DNA of 64,000 nucleotides from Platerodrilus igneus (Eukaryota > Arthropoda > Insecta > Coleoptera > Lycidae): positions 13,697,501-13,761,500 of the forward strand of contig JARFIW010001480.1 in the NCBI GenBank assembly GCA_036346225.1. The letters run 5' to 3'. The notes under the pieces are model-generated. The model saw only the letters and a list, made by a program, of their open reading frames with translations. It made no database searches and had not been told where the DNA came from. This document shows positions 11,200 to 22,240 of this stretch, in pieces; the first letter of the stretch is position 1, and the number at the start of each line of letters is the position of its first letter. A program made the translations under genes and the position numbers.

Positions 11200-13215
11200 T
11201 GCTCAGTTAAAGAATTTGAAGTCAGAAGTGGATAACTTGAAACTATATTTGTTGTCTTGGTGAAGTTAAGCGGCCCGGCCCATAGTAGGAAATTTTTGGT
11301 CAAAAGAATATTGAGTTGTCCATTCAGGCTCAAGTATTGTCATATACGTATAGTTTTTATAATAAATGAGAAAACAACAAGAAAAATTAAAAACCTGTGT
11401 ATGGTTTGTGATAAGATAATAGCGGTGAGACTTGGCAGTAAACCAACAAACATGGTCGTAGTCCAAGAACATATGCCCACATCAGATCGTGAGGATGAGG
11501 ATATTGAAAGAGGAATGATGAAATTTAAAAGGGTGTTCAAAGCAAAAAGAGGAGGGGTTGTTAGTTGTATGAGATTTTAGTGCAGTTATAGTTTGTCGTA
11601 GAAAGGAAAAAGAAGAAGATGAGTATGGTTTAGAAGAAAGAAACGAAAGGGATGATAAAGTTAAAGTGCTATATGGTAAGCGAATTATTTCTAGGTAAGC
11701 GTTTGTTAAACGCCTGGAAGATACATGATTATACAAGTAATCACACACTTGTTTAATAACCATCCCTTCAACCGTTTAAATAGGAACATGTTAAAAAATG
11801 TTCCAATCATCAAGTTGAATTATTTGAAAATTAACTATATAAAAATTAATCAGCTGATTTCACGTTAAGCGTATTGACTACCTTAAAAAGCCGTTCCCAG
11901 GGCGTAACACAAATTGAAAGTACTGATTCTTCTAAACTTTAAAATTTTTACCTGATGTATTCAAATCAAAAATTAATAAATCAAAGTTTTAAATGTCAAA
12001 TTTAAATTTTTATTATTTTGAGAACGATCCTAGGTCATGGATAGAAACGTAAATAAAGACAATTTTAAAAACTCTTGAGTGGTTTAATACCCAAGAAAGA
12101 TTAAGAATATTACAAAACAAACCACAACATACATACAGGGAGTATATGCAAGTAGGTTTTAAATTAGTTAAGGATTGATTAAGAAGCCGTGTAAAAGATT
12201 GTAGAAGTTACTCTAGTACAGATATAGATTTAATGCTAACAAAATGTGATTCAAAGATGAACAAAATTAAAGACAAAGCGATCAAAAGTTTTCCAAATTA
12301 GATCTAGATATACTAAACGACATCAAAATTAGGAAAGGACATAAAATAGATGATCAAATGACGCAAGTTACCAAAGGTATAGGATGAAAACTAGCAAGAA
12401 GTGGTTAGGTTAGGAACTAAAAAGTATGTAACTAGAAAAGAATGACTAACGTAGAAAATATTATGTTTAATAGAAAGAAGAAAGAAATATAGAAATATTG
12501 CAACCAAGGAAGGTGGATAATATTATAAAAAAACTTAAAAATTGAATAACTAATTGTATTAGTCAAGCTAAATAGCAGTGGATGCAGTCATTGCAAAGAA
12601 ATAGAATCGGCATTACATAAAAGTTGACCGGGCAAAACCCATTAAAAAATTAGGAATTCGGTGGAAGAGATGGTAATAGAAATAAGTTAATTACAAATTA
12701 AGTTGACTGAGTAACTGGAAAATAAATAGAAATTCTTCATTTTTACTGAGACGGGTGAAATATAGAATATATAAAAAAATAAGAACGACATTGCAAGAAG
12801 CACTAAAACAGCTAAAGTTAGGTATGCTCATAAGAATAAGCAGAACTAATTGAACATTGTATAAGCTAATAAACTGAATATATGTACAAGAATTACTCTC
12901 AGATCTTGCAAAGAGTAGATAGTGATTTTTTATAGAAAGTAAGATTCAAGCCATAAAATCCATTAGGTCCAAAAATATTAACTAAAATAGTACAACTATA
13001 TAAAAGGATACAGAATAAAATAGAGAAAACATTAGCAAAGGATCAGTTTGAATTTAGAAAGAACAATGGTACTAGGTTAAGAATTCTACAGCTACAATTA
13101 ATATTAGAAGATGTGATAGGAATAGCAAAACTAGAAGAATACGCTTTATAGAGATGGTCAAGGTTTATAACAATGTGGGTTAGAATGCACTGTGTAAGAT
13201 TTTAAAAGAAGTATG
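11200..13215 (+). pseudogene. RTE-type LINE relic (endonuclease and RT fragments)
   Basis: Heavily decayed non-LTR retrotransposon on the plus strand. At 11400-11540 the frame gives KIIAVRLGSKPTNMVVVQ-xHMPTSDREDED, the segment of the APE-type endonuclease domain containing the YMPTSD signature. Near 12960-13110 the frames give a reverse transcriptase fragment: KILTKIVQLYKRIQNKIE, LAKDQFEFRKNNGTR and ILQLQLILED, matching the RT region before the catalytic FADD. Many stops and shifts lie between, and the copy ends at about 13215, just before the 5' end of another LINE at 13228. The minus-strand LINE at 50661-53880 has the same layout. In life such an element nicks target DNA and reverse-transcribes its RNA in place; this copy cannot. 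Confidence 0.65.
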
Positions 13216-13227
13216 AATATAATTCAT

Positions 13228-14140
13228 TCTGAACGGACCTGCACCCTAGAGAAGCTGTACAATACTAGAACGGGTAGAATGGTTTGAGTGTTTCAGTGAG
13301 TTAAAGAGCCAAACTATAGGTTTAAGCAAATTAGTTTGGTCTTTAGTGAGGAATCAGACAAGGACAAGTTGCAAAAGAGGGTAGCAGCTCCTTCGGTACT
13401 TAGAGTGGCAGAAACCGTAGGGGTCGGTATGGCATTCCAAGACACTACCGAGATGTGGAAGGCAATGGCAAACCACCATATTACTTCCGAAGTACACAGC
13501 GTACTTAAATTGCTTTTAAAATGATGGCATCCTCTGGGGTAAAAGATTCCAGAATCAAAATAGTCCCCCATTCTGATCTCCGGGAAGGGACTGCTGCAGA
13601 GGATGTGATCGGGAAGTTCAAAAGAAGAGCCGGAAATATTTTTTAAAACTTGGAGCATGGAATATCAGAAACACGAAACAAGTAAGTAAGCTAGAGAACT
13701 TAAAAATTGAAATGGATAGTTTCGCATTAGAATAGTAGAAATTAGCGAAATTCGGTCGCCAGAGGTAGGCTATTTTTAGAGTTGAGACCTTAGGGTAATC
13801 CATACAGGATCATAGGAGAAATTCGAATGTGGGGATAGTTATGCGGAAAAAGATAGGAAGCTGTGCATAAAATTACTTACACAAAAACGAAAGAATATTG
13901 AGGTTAGATTAGAATCTATACCAATAAATATAGTAATAATACAAGTATACATGTCCACCTCCAGCTTCAGTGACTAAAAGATAGAAACGATCTACAAAGA
14001 TATCCAAGACATACTAAGATTTGTAAAAAGACAAACGTTTAATAAATACGAGAAATGTTAATGCAGTGGTAGGAGAGTGTAGGGAAGGAGTGGAAGTACG
14101 TTTGACTTAGGTTACCCGTAACTGTTAAAAGGACCCGATC
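13228..14140 (+). pseudogene. 5' part of an RTE-type LINE (second copy)
   Basis: Starts with ATTCTGAACGGACCTGCACC, which also marks the 5' end of the minus-strand LINE near 53860. Shared with it downstream: the GTTTAAxxAAATTAGT block, CTTAGAGTGG, GGTATG-CATTC-AAGACACTA, GGAAGGCAA, ACTTCCxAGTACAC-GCGTAC, a GGGG-TAAAA segment and the start of the endonuclease domain (LENLKIEMDS, then VGIVMRKKIGS and a YMSTSS-like stretch). The frame is broken repeatedly and the copy stops near 14140. It follows copy one head to tail with about 12 bp between. Confidence 0.65.
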
Positions 14141-14171
14141 CTATTTATAAAACTAAACAAAATATCGTGGT

Positions 14172-14825
14172 TTACCAACACACTAGGACACAATAAAATT
14201 TTTCACGTAAAGATATATACCAGAAATCCAACTCATCTAACTTAACTTCAACTAAATTAACTTCCTGACTTTCTACAAGAGGTGCACGACTTAGACAGTC
14301 GGGAACCACAGTAAATTTGCTTTTACGATGCACAAGGTTAAACGTATGTTGCCTTAAACGAACGGTCCACCTAACTAACTTTCCTGAAGAATTTTGAATA
14401 TTGTTTAACCACAATAGCGAGAAATGGTCGGTCATTACAGTAAAACGGGTACCCTCAACCCACGGACGAAACTTTTCGATCAAAAAAATCACAGAAAGAT
14501 ACTTTTTTTGCCGTTGAATAATTTCTCTCTGCAGGATTTAGAGTCTTACTCGCATAAGAAATGACACGTTCATTACTTAATATTAGCAAATAAAGACTTC
14601 GCTTCAGGCATCCAAACGATCTCTTTTCTCTTTTTTTTAATTAAATCATTAATAGGCGAAACTAAGGACGAAAAATTCTTGATAAAACGACGGTACCAAC
14701 TACACATTCCGATGAAGTATTAAACTTCCGTCGTAGTTTTAGGACGAGGAAGGTTAACCATCGCTGATACCTTGTCGAGGTCGGTACGAAGAGAGTTTGA
14801 TCCAACAATGTAGCCAAAAATTTCA
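14172..14825 (-). pseudogene. Ty3/gypsy reverse transcriptase C-terminus and RNase H (relic)
   Basis: The minus frame 14492-14172 reads FTVMTDHFSLLWLNN, then a KLVRWTVRLRQHTFNLVHRKSK segment and VVPDCLSRAP, the classic RNase H/tether end of gypsy RT. Upstream (14493-14825), in shifting frames, come the thumb and connection: LRTDLDKVSAMVNLPRPKT, WYRRF-KNFS, PINDLIKKKR and ERVISYASKTLNPAERNYSTA. The palm domain with the YxDD motif is absent. At least one stop (AEV frame) and several shifts are present. Its right edge abuts satellite at about 14828. It may be the piece missing from the gag/integrase relic at 8870-9814. Confidence 0.75.
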
Positions 14826-14827
14826 CC

Positions 14828-15379
14828 GTTTACTATTAAAAATGTTTGACCACTAAGAAACTATACCTAAATGGTCACATGTGCGAAAATAGTGTTGAGG
14901 TGAGATTGGCGTCAAGAATGTTTCACTCTATGAAAAAATATCGACACATCTGATGGATGAAAATATTGTTGAGGTTAAGTTACTGTTTGGAATGCTTTAC
15001 TACTAAGAAAAAATACCCAAACGGGCACATGTGCGAAAACAGTGTTGAAATAAGGTAACCATTAAAAATGTTTTGCTACTAAAAAACTATAACTCAAGCG
15101 GGTAAATGTGCGTAGACGTTGAGGCTAGGTTACCGTTAGGAACGTTTAATTGCTAAGAAAAAATATCGACACATCTGATGGGCAAAGATCGTGTCGAGGT
15201 TAAGTTACTGTTAGGGATGCGTTACTACTAATAAAAAGTTCGCACACGGGCTTATGTGCGAAAATAGGGTTAAAGCAAGGTACCTATTAGAAATGTTTCA
15301 CTATTAAGAAGCTATACTCGAACTTGTACACGTGCTAAAATAGTGTTGAGATTAGGTTACCGCTAGTAATGTTTTACTA
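14828..15379 (+). repeat. 75-bp satellite, block 2 (trimeric higher-order repeat)
   Basis: Monomers begin (GAATG or variant) at about 14841, 14917, 14991, 15067, 15141, 15216, 15292 and 15368, a spacing of 74-76 bp. Three subtypes alternate: type A with ACTATAC and ATGTGCG, type B with AAAATATCGACACATCTGATGG, type A' with AAATACCCAAACGGGC or its variant. The order A-B-A' repeats, giving a unit of about 225 bp. Most A and A' units carry the palindrome CACATGTG, and most monomers carry TTAGG or TTAGGTTA. The block is cut at 15379 by the solo LTR. Confidence 0.85.
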
Positions 15380-16892
15380 TGTAACATACTGTTTTAATAC
15401 GCTCTAATAGTTCTATTATTTCTAAAAATAGTTATTTTCTAGTTTAATTTTAGCATTCTAATTATTAGAATGAAGGTCTTGTAGCATAAATATGTCTGCA
15501 ATTGTAAGCGGCTGCAAGATCACCCAAGTAGCTTCCTAGCGAAGTTCCAGGAAAATATAATCCAAGAGTTAATTAATTTTTCTAAAGGCACTTTACTTCA
15601 AAGGCACTAAACATGTCAGATTAGTTGCTATCTATGATTAGATGTCAATCATGTTCTAGGACCCTATTTATGTCTGGGTGGTCGGAAGGAATTTTTCAAT
15701 TAGCGGAGTACTCAACTAAAAATTTGTTCCGAGATTTACTTGTGTGGCTATCTTAGTGCAATCGGCAGTTTAATTAATCTTAAAGATTTACGACCGGCGT
15801 ATCCTAAGTCGAGTATGAGAGCCAAGAAAAGGGTTATTTTTCAATTAACTTAAATGTATATAAGGATGCCAGCCGGTGGTAATGGGGGTTGTTTATTTCC
15901 AGACGCGTTAGAGGTTGAAGCTGGCTGTTATTTGCCAGAGTGAGTGAAGTGTTTTATTTCTCTGAAGTCAAGTGCGTGCCGTTATATTCTAAGTTAATTA
16001 TTTTTCTGAGTAAGTAATTAGTATATGTGGTATTACCATGAACTCAAGGCTGTGTTATGCAGCATAAGTCAGTTATTTGTTTAAATACAGTATTTGTCGA
16101 CTTCCATAAAATACAACTCCGGGTTAAAGCTCAGGTCAAGTAAATTGATCCGTTAGATTATTGTTTTGGAGACCGCATCGTTTTAGAAGGGTCTTCTATT
16201 ATATTGTGTTTCGACGGTGTCAGAGGCCGTTAATCACTAAGCCACGAGACTACCTGAGGATGCAAAGCTCAGGTCAGGAGTCACGTTACTGTACTATTTG
16301 ACCCTTGAGAAAGTCGTAGTTTTCCTGGTGTTGATGACCCCGTGGTTAAAGGAGGGTCGTCGCCATAAGCAAGTTAAGTAGACGACGGTAGAATTAATTA
16401 ATTATTGTATTGGGGTGGTTTCACCCAGAACTGTTATTAATATTCATAAAATAAGGATCTTAGTTTAGTTTAGTTAAGTTGTGTTTGTGCTAGCCGGAGA
16501 CTTTAAAAGATTAGCCCCTGTAAAGTGACTTATTTTCTGTCCTGCAATCTTGGTTCATCGCCCACGAACAAAGTGCGACGAGAGCTAATACCGCGATTGG
16601 TCCATGGGCCGTTTAATTCCCATGGTGGCGCCCTATTGTAGATAATGTTATTTACTGTATATTTTTGTTATGCATATGTAATTAGTTGAAATTTTAGTTA
16701 GTAGCCCATTTAATAAAACAATCGGAATTTTGTCTCAGTGTGTTTGTTTAATGAACCCCCCCTCTCACCGACTGCTGCAGCTTGCGAGGCAACGTCCCGA
16801 AACGTGAGGGTACGATAGTGCTAGAGCTCCTGCCATTTATTATTTATTGTTAATTGGATACCCTCACGCGGTAGGTAAATATATAAATTACA
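15380..16892 (+). mobile_element. Solo LTR, 1513 bp, in satellite, ACTA target duplication
   Basis: The element begins TGTAACATACTG and ends AAATATATAAATTACA, so it has TG...CA ends with a 5-bp inverted repeat (TGTAA/TTACA). It is flanked by ACTA on both sides (15376-15379, 16893-16896). Removing it with one ACTA restores GTTTTACTACTATGAAAAAAC, the satellite sequence expected there. A TATA box, GTATATAAGG, lies at 15856-15865 and an AATAAA at about 16712, in the order U3-R-U5 on the plus strand. No internal element sequence is attached, so I call a solo LTR left by LTR-LTR recombination. Family unknown; a 4-bp duplication suits Ty3/gypsy-type integrases. The large size and long distance from TATA to AATAAA are unusual. 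Confidence 0.75.
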
Positions 16893-17230
16893 ACTACTAT
16901 GAAAAAACATCAAAACATATGCATGGGCTACGATTGTGTTGAGGAATGTTGAAGATTGGAACCCAAACGAGCACAGGTGTGAAATTGTGTTGAGGTAAGC
17001 TTACTATTAGAAATGTTTTACTACTAAGTAAGAATATCCAAACATTTGCAAGTGCGAAGATCGTGTTGAAGTTAAGTTACTGTTAGTAATGTTTTACTAC
17101 TAAGAAATTATACTCAAACGGGCACATGTGCAAAAATAGTATTGAAGTAAGGCTACTATTCGAATCGTTTTACTACTAAGAAGCTATATTCGAACGAGTA
17201 ACATGTGCATAGATAAATGATAGGCCACTG
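16893..17230 (+). repeat. 75-bp satellite, block 3
   Basis: About four and a half monomers of the same family, for example GTAATGTTTTACTACTAAGAA at about 17088 and GGGCACATGTGCAAAAATAG near 17120. Monomer order is less regular than in block 2. It ends in GGCCACTG at 17230 where another insertion begins. Confidence 0.8.
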
Positions 17231-17805
17231 TGTTACATGCCAAAATTTGACAATGTACATTTTTAAAGTTAGCTTTAATTTATAAATAAATTCTCGCCGA
17301 TATTTTTAAATTAAAAAATGTCAATTTTCGTCGTACCCGAGTCGCGCCTGCGCAGAGTGAATGGCGGAGTGCGCGCGGTGTGATAAGATGCCATTAAGCC
17401 ACGAGAGTTGAAACCAAGAACATCTACCTGTGTTTTGTGTGTGTCTTTTCTCTTTTTAGGGATGTAGGTTCCTTTATCTTTACCTTCGTGTACCTCTACC
17501 TGGTGTTCCTTCAATCTTCTACGGGCATAGAGTTTTAGGATGGACGGATTGGCAATTTGAAACTCAGCAAGGGCGTAGCTTAACCCACAAAGTTGGTCCC
17601 TAAGATCAGCTACAAAATACCTTCCAAATGAGTAATCTGCTTTATTTATATTGGTTAGGAAATCTGACTTTAAATGTGCATGGAAATTTTACTATTGCGC
17701 AATACTTAAAACGTGGTGATACGTATTATAGGAATTACGCAGCTTTAACAATTGCGCAATAGTATAACAATTGCCCGCAATAGTATAGCTAGTGCCCCGT
17801 TTACA
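17231..17805 (-). mobile_element. LTR-like insertion with ATTGCGCAAT palindromes, 575 bp
   Basis: Begins TGTTACATGCC and ends CCCGTTTACA. It is flanked by ACTG (17227-17230) and CCTG (17806-17809), a 4-bp duplication with one difference. Without it the satellite reads GGCCACTGTTAGAA, as at 18029. On the minus strand the order is: two exact ATTGCGCAAT palindromes (17751-17760, 17694-17703) and one split version ATTGCCCGCAAT (17770-17781), then a TATAAATA box at about 17643-17650, then a GC-rich tract with TGCGCAGGCGC (near 17350). That order suggests a minus-strand promoter. A minus-strand frame without stops runs from about 17700 to 17311 (over 120 codons, few Met), rich in Lys/Arg at KKRKDTHK; I do not recognise it. 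A solo LTR or non-autonomous element is the best reading. Confidence 0.5.
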
Positions 17806-18452
17806 CCTGTTAGAAAAGTTTTACTACTAAAAAAAAATATCGAAACATCTGCATAGGTGAAAATCGTGTGAAGTTAAGATACTGCGAGGAATGTTTTACT
17901 ACTAAGAAAAAATATTCAAACGCGCACATATGCGGAAATCGAGTTGAGGTTAGTTTACCGTTAGGAATCTTATATTACTAAGACAAATTATTGACTAAGG
18001 ACATTGGCAAAAATAGTGTTGAAGTTAGGCCACTGTTAGAAGTACTTTACTTTCATAGTCAAACATTTTATTGTGGTTAGGTTACTTTTTGGAATTATTT
18101 ACAACCCAAAAACTATATTCAAATTAATATATGTACTAAATAGTGTTGATGTAAGGCGACCGTTAAAAATGATTTATTACTGAGACAAAATATCGACTAA
18201 GGTGCATGAGCAAAGATAGTATCGAGGCTAGATTGAGTTAGAAATGCCTTATTACTAACAAAAAATACCCTAACGGATAGATATGGAAAATGCTGTTGAG
18301 GTTAGGTTACATTTAGGATTGCTTTACTATTATACTCAAATAGTCACATGTGCTAATATAGTGTTCCGGTCGCGTTACCTTTATGAATGTTTTACTACTA
18401 AAATGCAAATCCCACACAGGCACATGGGCGAAAATAGTGTTGAAGTTAGGTT
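17806..18452 (+). repeat. 75-bp satellite, block 4
   Basis: Eight to nine diverged monomers; the A-B-A' order is again visible around 18110-18290 (AACTATATTC, then AATATCGACTAAGG, then AAATACCCTAACGG). One monomer near 18040-18090 is shortened. The last recognisable unit ends GAAGTTAGGTTAG near 18452. Confidence 0.75.
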
Positions 18453-21400
18453 AGATTAGTTGAAGTTTTGGCGGGGTAGGTGGACTGAGCACTTATTGAT
18501 TATATGAAGGTTGGTTGCAGCTATTGCAAGAATCGTATATTACTGCTAATTTAGCGTCTATTGTTTCATACAAAACCCAAGGTTCAAGGATTTTCCAATG
18601 AATTCGAACAAAAAGTCAATACCTGCACCTTTTTAATCATCCTACGAAAATTTCTTTTCAAATGTTCACCCAATACTAAACTAAAATTACATGGATATTT
18701 TGCCATGTATTTACATAGGATATCGCTCTCATACGTGACTTAAAAACGTAGAGAACACCTTTTCCCGAGGACATCTTCCAAAGTGTTACCGCCACATAAA
18801 CTCGTCTACTTTATCTGGAAGCTTCGGCGAATTCGATACGGAAATATGGGTTCAAGGTCCGTTCAGTTTACTTTAAAATCTCTTTATTTGACGCAATTCC
18901 GATTGCTATAACAAACATAAGACCACAGAAAATGGCCCTGTTGCAAATCTGCAACGATTGTAGAATTATCGGACTGGGAGAATGCATACACTTCCATGAC
19001 ACCTATTAGGTTGATTTCGAGGCGATAGGTGTTTAAGACTTGCACATCAATAAATGGAGAAAATAAACGAAATAAATGTGTAGGCATGCAACTCAAGTTG
19101 CATCTAACAAACTTCATAGGCGTCATAGAAACGCAAACGTGAACGCCCCTTAATAATAAACTCGCCAATCAACACACCTCAAAATCGAATAGACTCGCCC
19201 GGGAACTCCAATTCTTTCAATACAAACATTAAGTATAATGATCAAGGCGGCGAGCTTTCATTTGTTGTTGGAAATATATTAACAGGCAATAGCCAGGAGC
19301 AAGAAATAGCTTCCGATCTTCTGAGTTTAATTTTTGTTCACGGTACACCAAAGTCTGGAGGTTAAACCAGAAGGTTGTGCGTCATGCACTAACGTGGATA
19401 CTCTACGCCCTGCCGGCGAGGTGCACCAAATCCTACCACCAGGGTCTAGACTTTGTAGTGTAACCGACCTGAAAGCCAACCCAAACACCCTCTATGAACG
19501 GCACACCGGGCTCCTAGATCTAACAAATAGTGGCAGTGGCTTGACGACACCTACGTTGTGTTGTTATAATGTAACCCAAATTCACACTGGGAAGATGGCG
19601 ATAAGGCAGGAAGGTTTGACATACAACTACAGTATTTACCTAACTTATTTTTAATCAAAAGAATAACCACTTGTAATAGTTACTGTGTCACCCCTAACAG
19701 CCTTAAAATATTTCTAGTGTTAAGTTATGTGCAAATACCAATATACAGACTTGATGCGCACTACCCCTTATATTATGGACTGGTCTAAGTGGCGGTTGTT
19801 ACGTTCTGATTTGTAACCAACCCGGGAGTCAGTATCTCGAGAACTGTCATTGAGGATGAAGTGCGTTGTACTTACTAAAATGTTGCGGTAAACTATTAAA
19901 TGTTAATTTTCGCTTTAAGCGGGTGAATACTGTAAATAATCTATTAATCGCAATAAACTAAATATGTATATCGACGTGCATTTGTTTAAATTCATTAATT
20001 TGCAGTTCACTAAATCGACGGAATGTCTCCGCAGCCATTTGGCTCTATATCTGGGTTACTGAACCCAATGCGGTTACTTTGCCGCCTCAATAAATAGGTA
20101 GTCTACGCAATCAAACTTAATACGGTTTCAAACTTAATACGGTTGTGCTATCTACTAAAACACCACTAAATAGGTCATTCGCATGACAGAAATAAGAAAA
20201 TGACATTCAAAGCAAGCACGGCAGAGAAAATCCCAAACTGCCCTCACACTCCCAACTGCATTTAGCACATCTCGACAAGGATGGGTAGCGTACAAGTCCC
20301 CAGATCACCAACATTGAATTTAACGGGATGTGAACTGTTACCCAGGCATATCTCACGTGACAAATGAAGAAACGTTAGTCTAAACCAGCTGGTCCTTTTG
20401 GTAGGTACTGTGGTCGGCAAGGCCAATACTGCCCAGCTAAAGTTGAAGAGGGGGGACACCAGGAAGATGACCTGCACCTTGACTACCAATGTTCTTCCCC
20501 GCACGGACATAAAATGTTAGTAATATTCAACAAGGCTCGATCACACGCGCCCACATACATACATTAACAGTTTCCAGCCCGTGTTACAAATTATTTCAAA
20601 AAGGCTGCCGACTTCCTTTTATTGGCGAGAGTACAACTACAAGTACGTTGACAAGACAACATAAATCGCTGAAATGAACTTATGGTATGATTGCGCATGG
20701 TTAAAAAGGCGCTTATTATTGAATAGACTATCTCCAACATAGTCATAAATGCAAACGCGCTAGGCACGTGAAGATCGGTCATACCAGAGGTTCAAGTTAA
20801 TTACATCACAACAATTATCACAAACGTTAGGTACTAGTTAATTGTTTAGGAACGTCGGCTAGATAATAGGATAAACGAAACACCAAAATATATAATTAAG
20901 TTTAAACCGAGAAATGAGCAATGCAGTAGAATATGTGGTTAATAAGCTGAAATAAAACAATTTCACATAAAATAAAAAATGTCAAATGCATCACAAATAT
21001 CAAACATTGTAAAACATGTAGGCAGCAAAAACATATCAAAATTTTATAGCACAAAAACAAGCCCAGATTCACGCGCTAAATCTGTATATAAATGCATGTT
21101 AGTTAAAATATATGAAATCTAGTACGCAAATGTTAAACAATTATTCATTATAATTGTATCGGTTAAAACATACTTTTTAAAAATTAAACACAACGTGGCA
21201 TTACAAATGACAAACAAAAAATATACACAACTTTGTGGTTGATTCAATAAAACCCAAGACAAATATAACCAGAAGTATAATACTGTTCGTATTCAAACCT
21301 GCCTAACAATTTGATTCAATATGATGTCAGTGTTTATCATTAATTGTCGTAAAATTACAGTAATGGTACCTCTGCTATTTATTCTGTAATAAGTGCAACG

Positions 21401-22034
21401 CCATTGTAGTTCCAACGCTGCATCAAATACAAAATCAACATTAGTTTTACTCTGATTTAGATACTAAATAAACGACTCAGATAAATAAATATTACTTTCC
21501 AGTTGTTAAACCAAATCACACTCATTTATATATAAAATACTCGGCATCAAATTCTAAGACAAAAGCAACAGGTAACACAAATATTTACTTCAATAATTAA
21601 ATAACTAACGGTTTTACAATAAACAACAACTTCACATTCAAAACAACGCTTTGATTACAAAGATGTAATCAGATTACTTTAAATAACCTCTACATTATCA
21701 ATTTATAAAACATTACCTTTAATAAAACCAGTCAAGTGGAAGCTTTTTCGACCTACCATTTTGAAAACTCAAGACCAAGTGCTTTTCAAACCTGTCGACT
21801 GCCTTGATTACTCATACACATGCGCCCCTTATGATGTCAATTCTGACATCCCGGAATGCGTTCAGAAACTTGGAAGTGGTCACGGAGTTACAAACAAATA
21901 CCTTCAAATATGGAAATGTAGACTATAATATTTGTAATAATTATCAACCAATGAGAAAACGACTTAGAAACACTACGGAACACTTCAACTTCCATCAAAG
22001 AAAGTTACTTTGTAAAACATTTTGGTATCAGCAT
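18453..22034. other. Long stretch without recognisable genes
   Basis: Six-frame reading gives only short frames (for example 18884-19168 and 20262-20510 on minus, 19334-19654 on plus). None shows a domain, a transposon motif or clear codon bias. 20820-21720 is very AT-rich. A small non-conserved gene or untranslated exons cannot be excluded. Confidence 0.35.
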
Positions 22035-22240
22035 CTTCTGCTGAGCGCGGCTCACCGAGAGCTGATGTCCGAGTCGTCCGTGACGTCCTCGTCTTCGCCG
22101 CTCCCCATCACCGAAGCGGAGCTGGCTACCTGGATGTGTACATACCACACCCCGCACCAGTTCCGACATTTTTTTCGAAGAATCCGCCATCAGTATGCCG
22201 TTTCACGCCTCGTATCACCGATAAGTGAGCACGCACATTA
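22035..22240. other. GC-rich, CpG-rich island; possible exon or promoter
   Basis: A sharp rise in GC and CpG within AT-rich surroundings, with GAGCGCGG, CCGAGTCGTCCGTGACGTCC and GCCGCTCC segments; TGACGTCC resembles a CRE site. The plus frame 21804-22304 (166 codons) crosses it and the part over the island reads like ordinary protein (SSSSPLPITEAELATWM, then HQFRHFFRRIRHQYAVS), but other frames are open too. A consensus donor, CTGTAAGT, lies at about 22338, beyond the frame's stop. It may be a first exon or promoter of an unidentified gene; the coding strand is unresolved. Confidence 0.3.

Noticed and set aside
6842..18452. CRISPR array
   Set aside because: The repeats are contiguous 75-bp monomers without constant repeats separated by unique spacers, and the context is eukaryotic.
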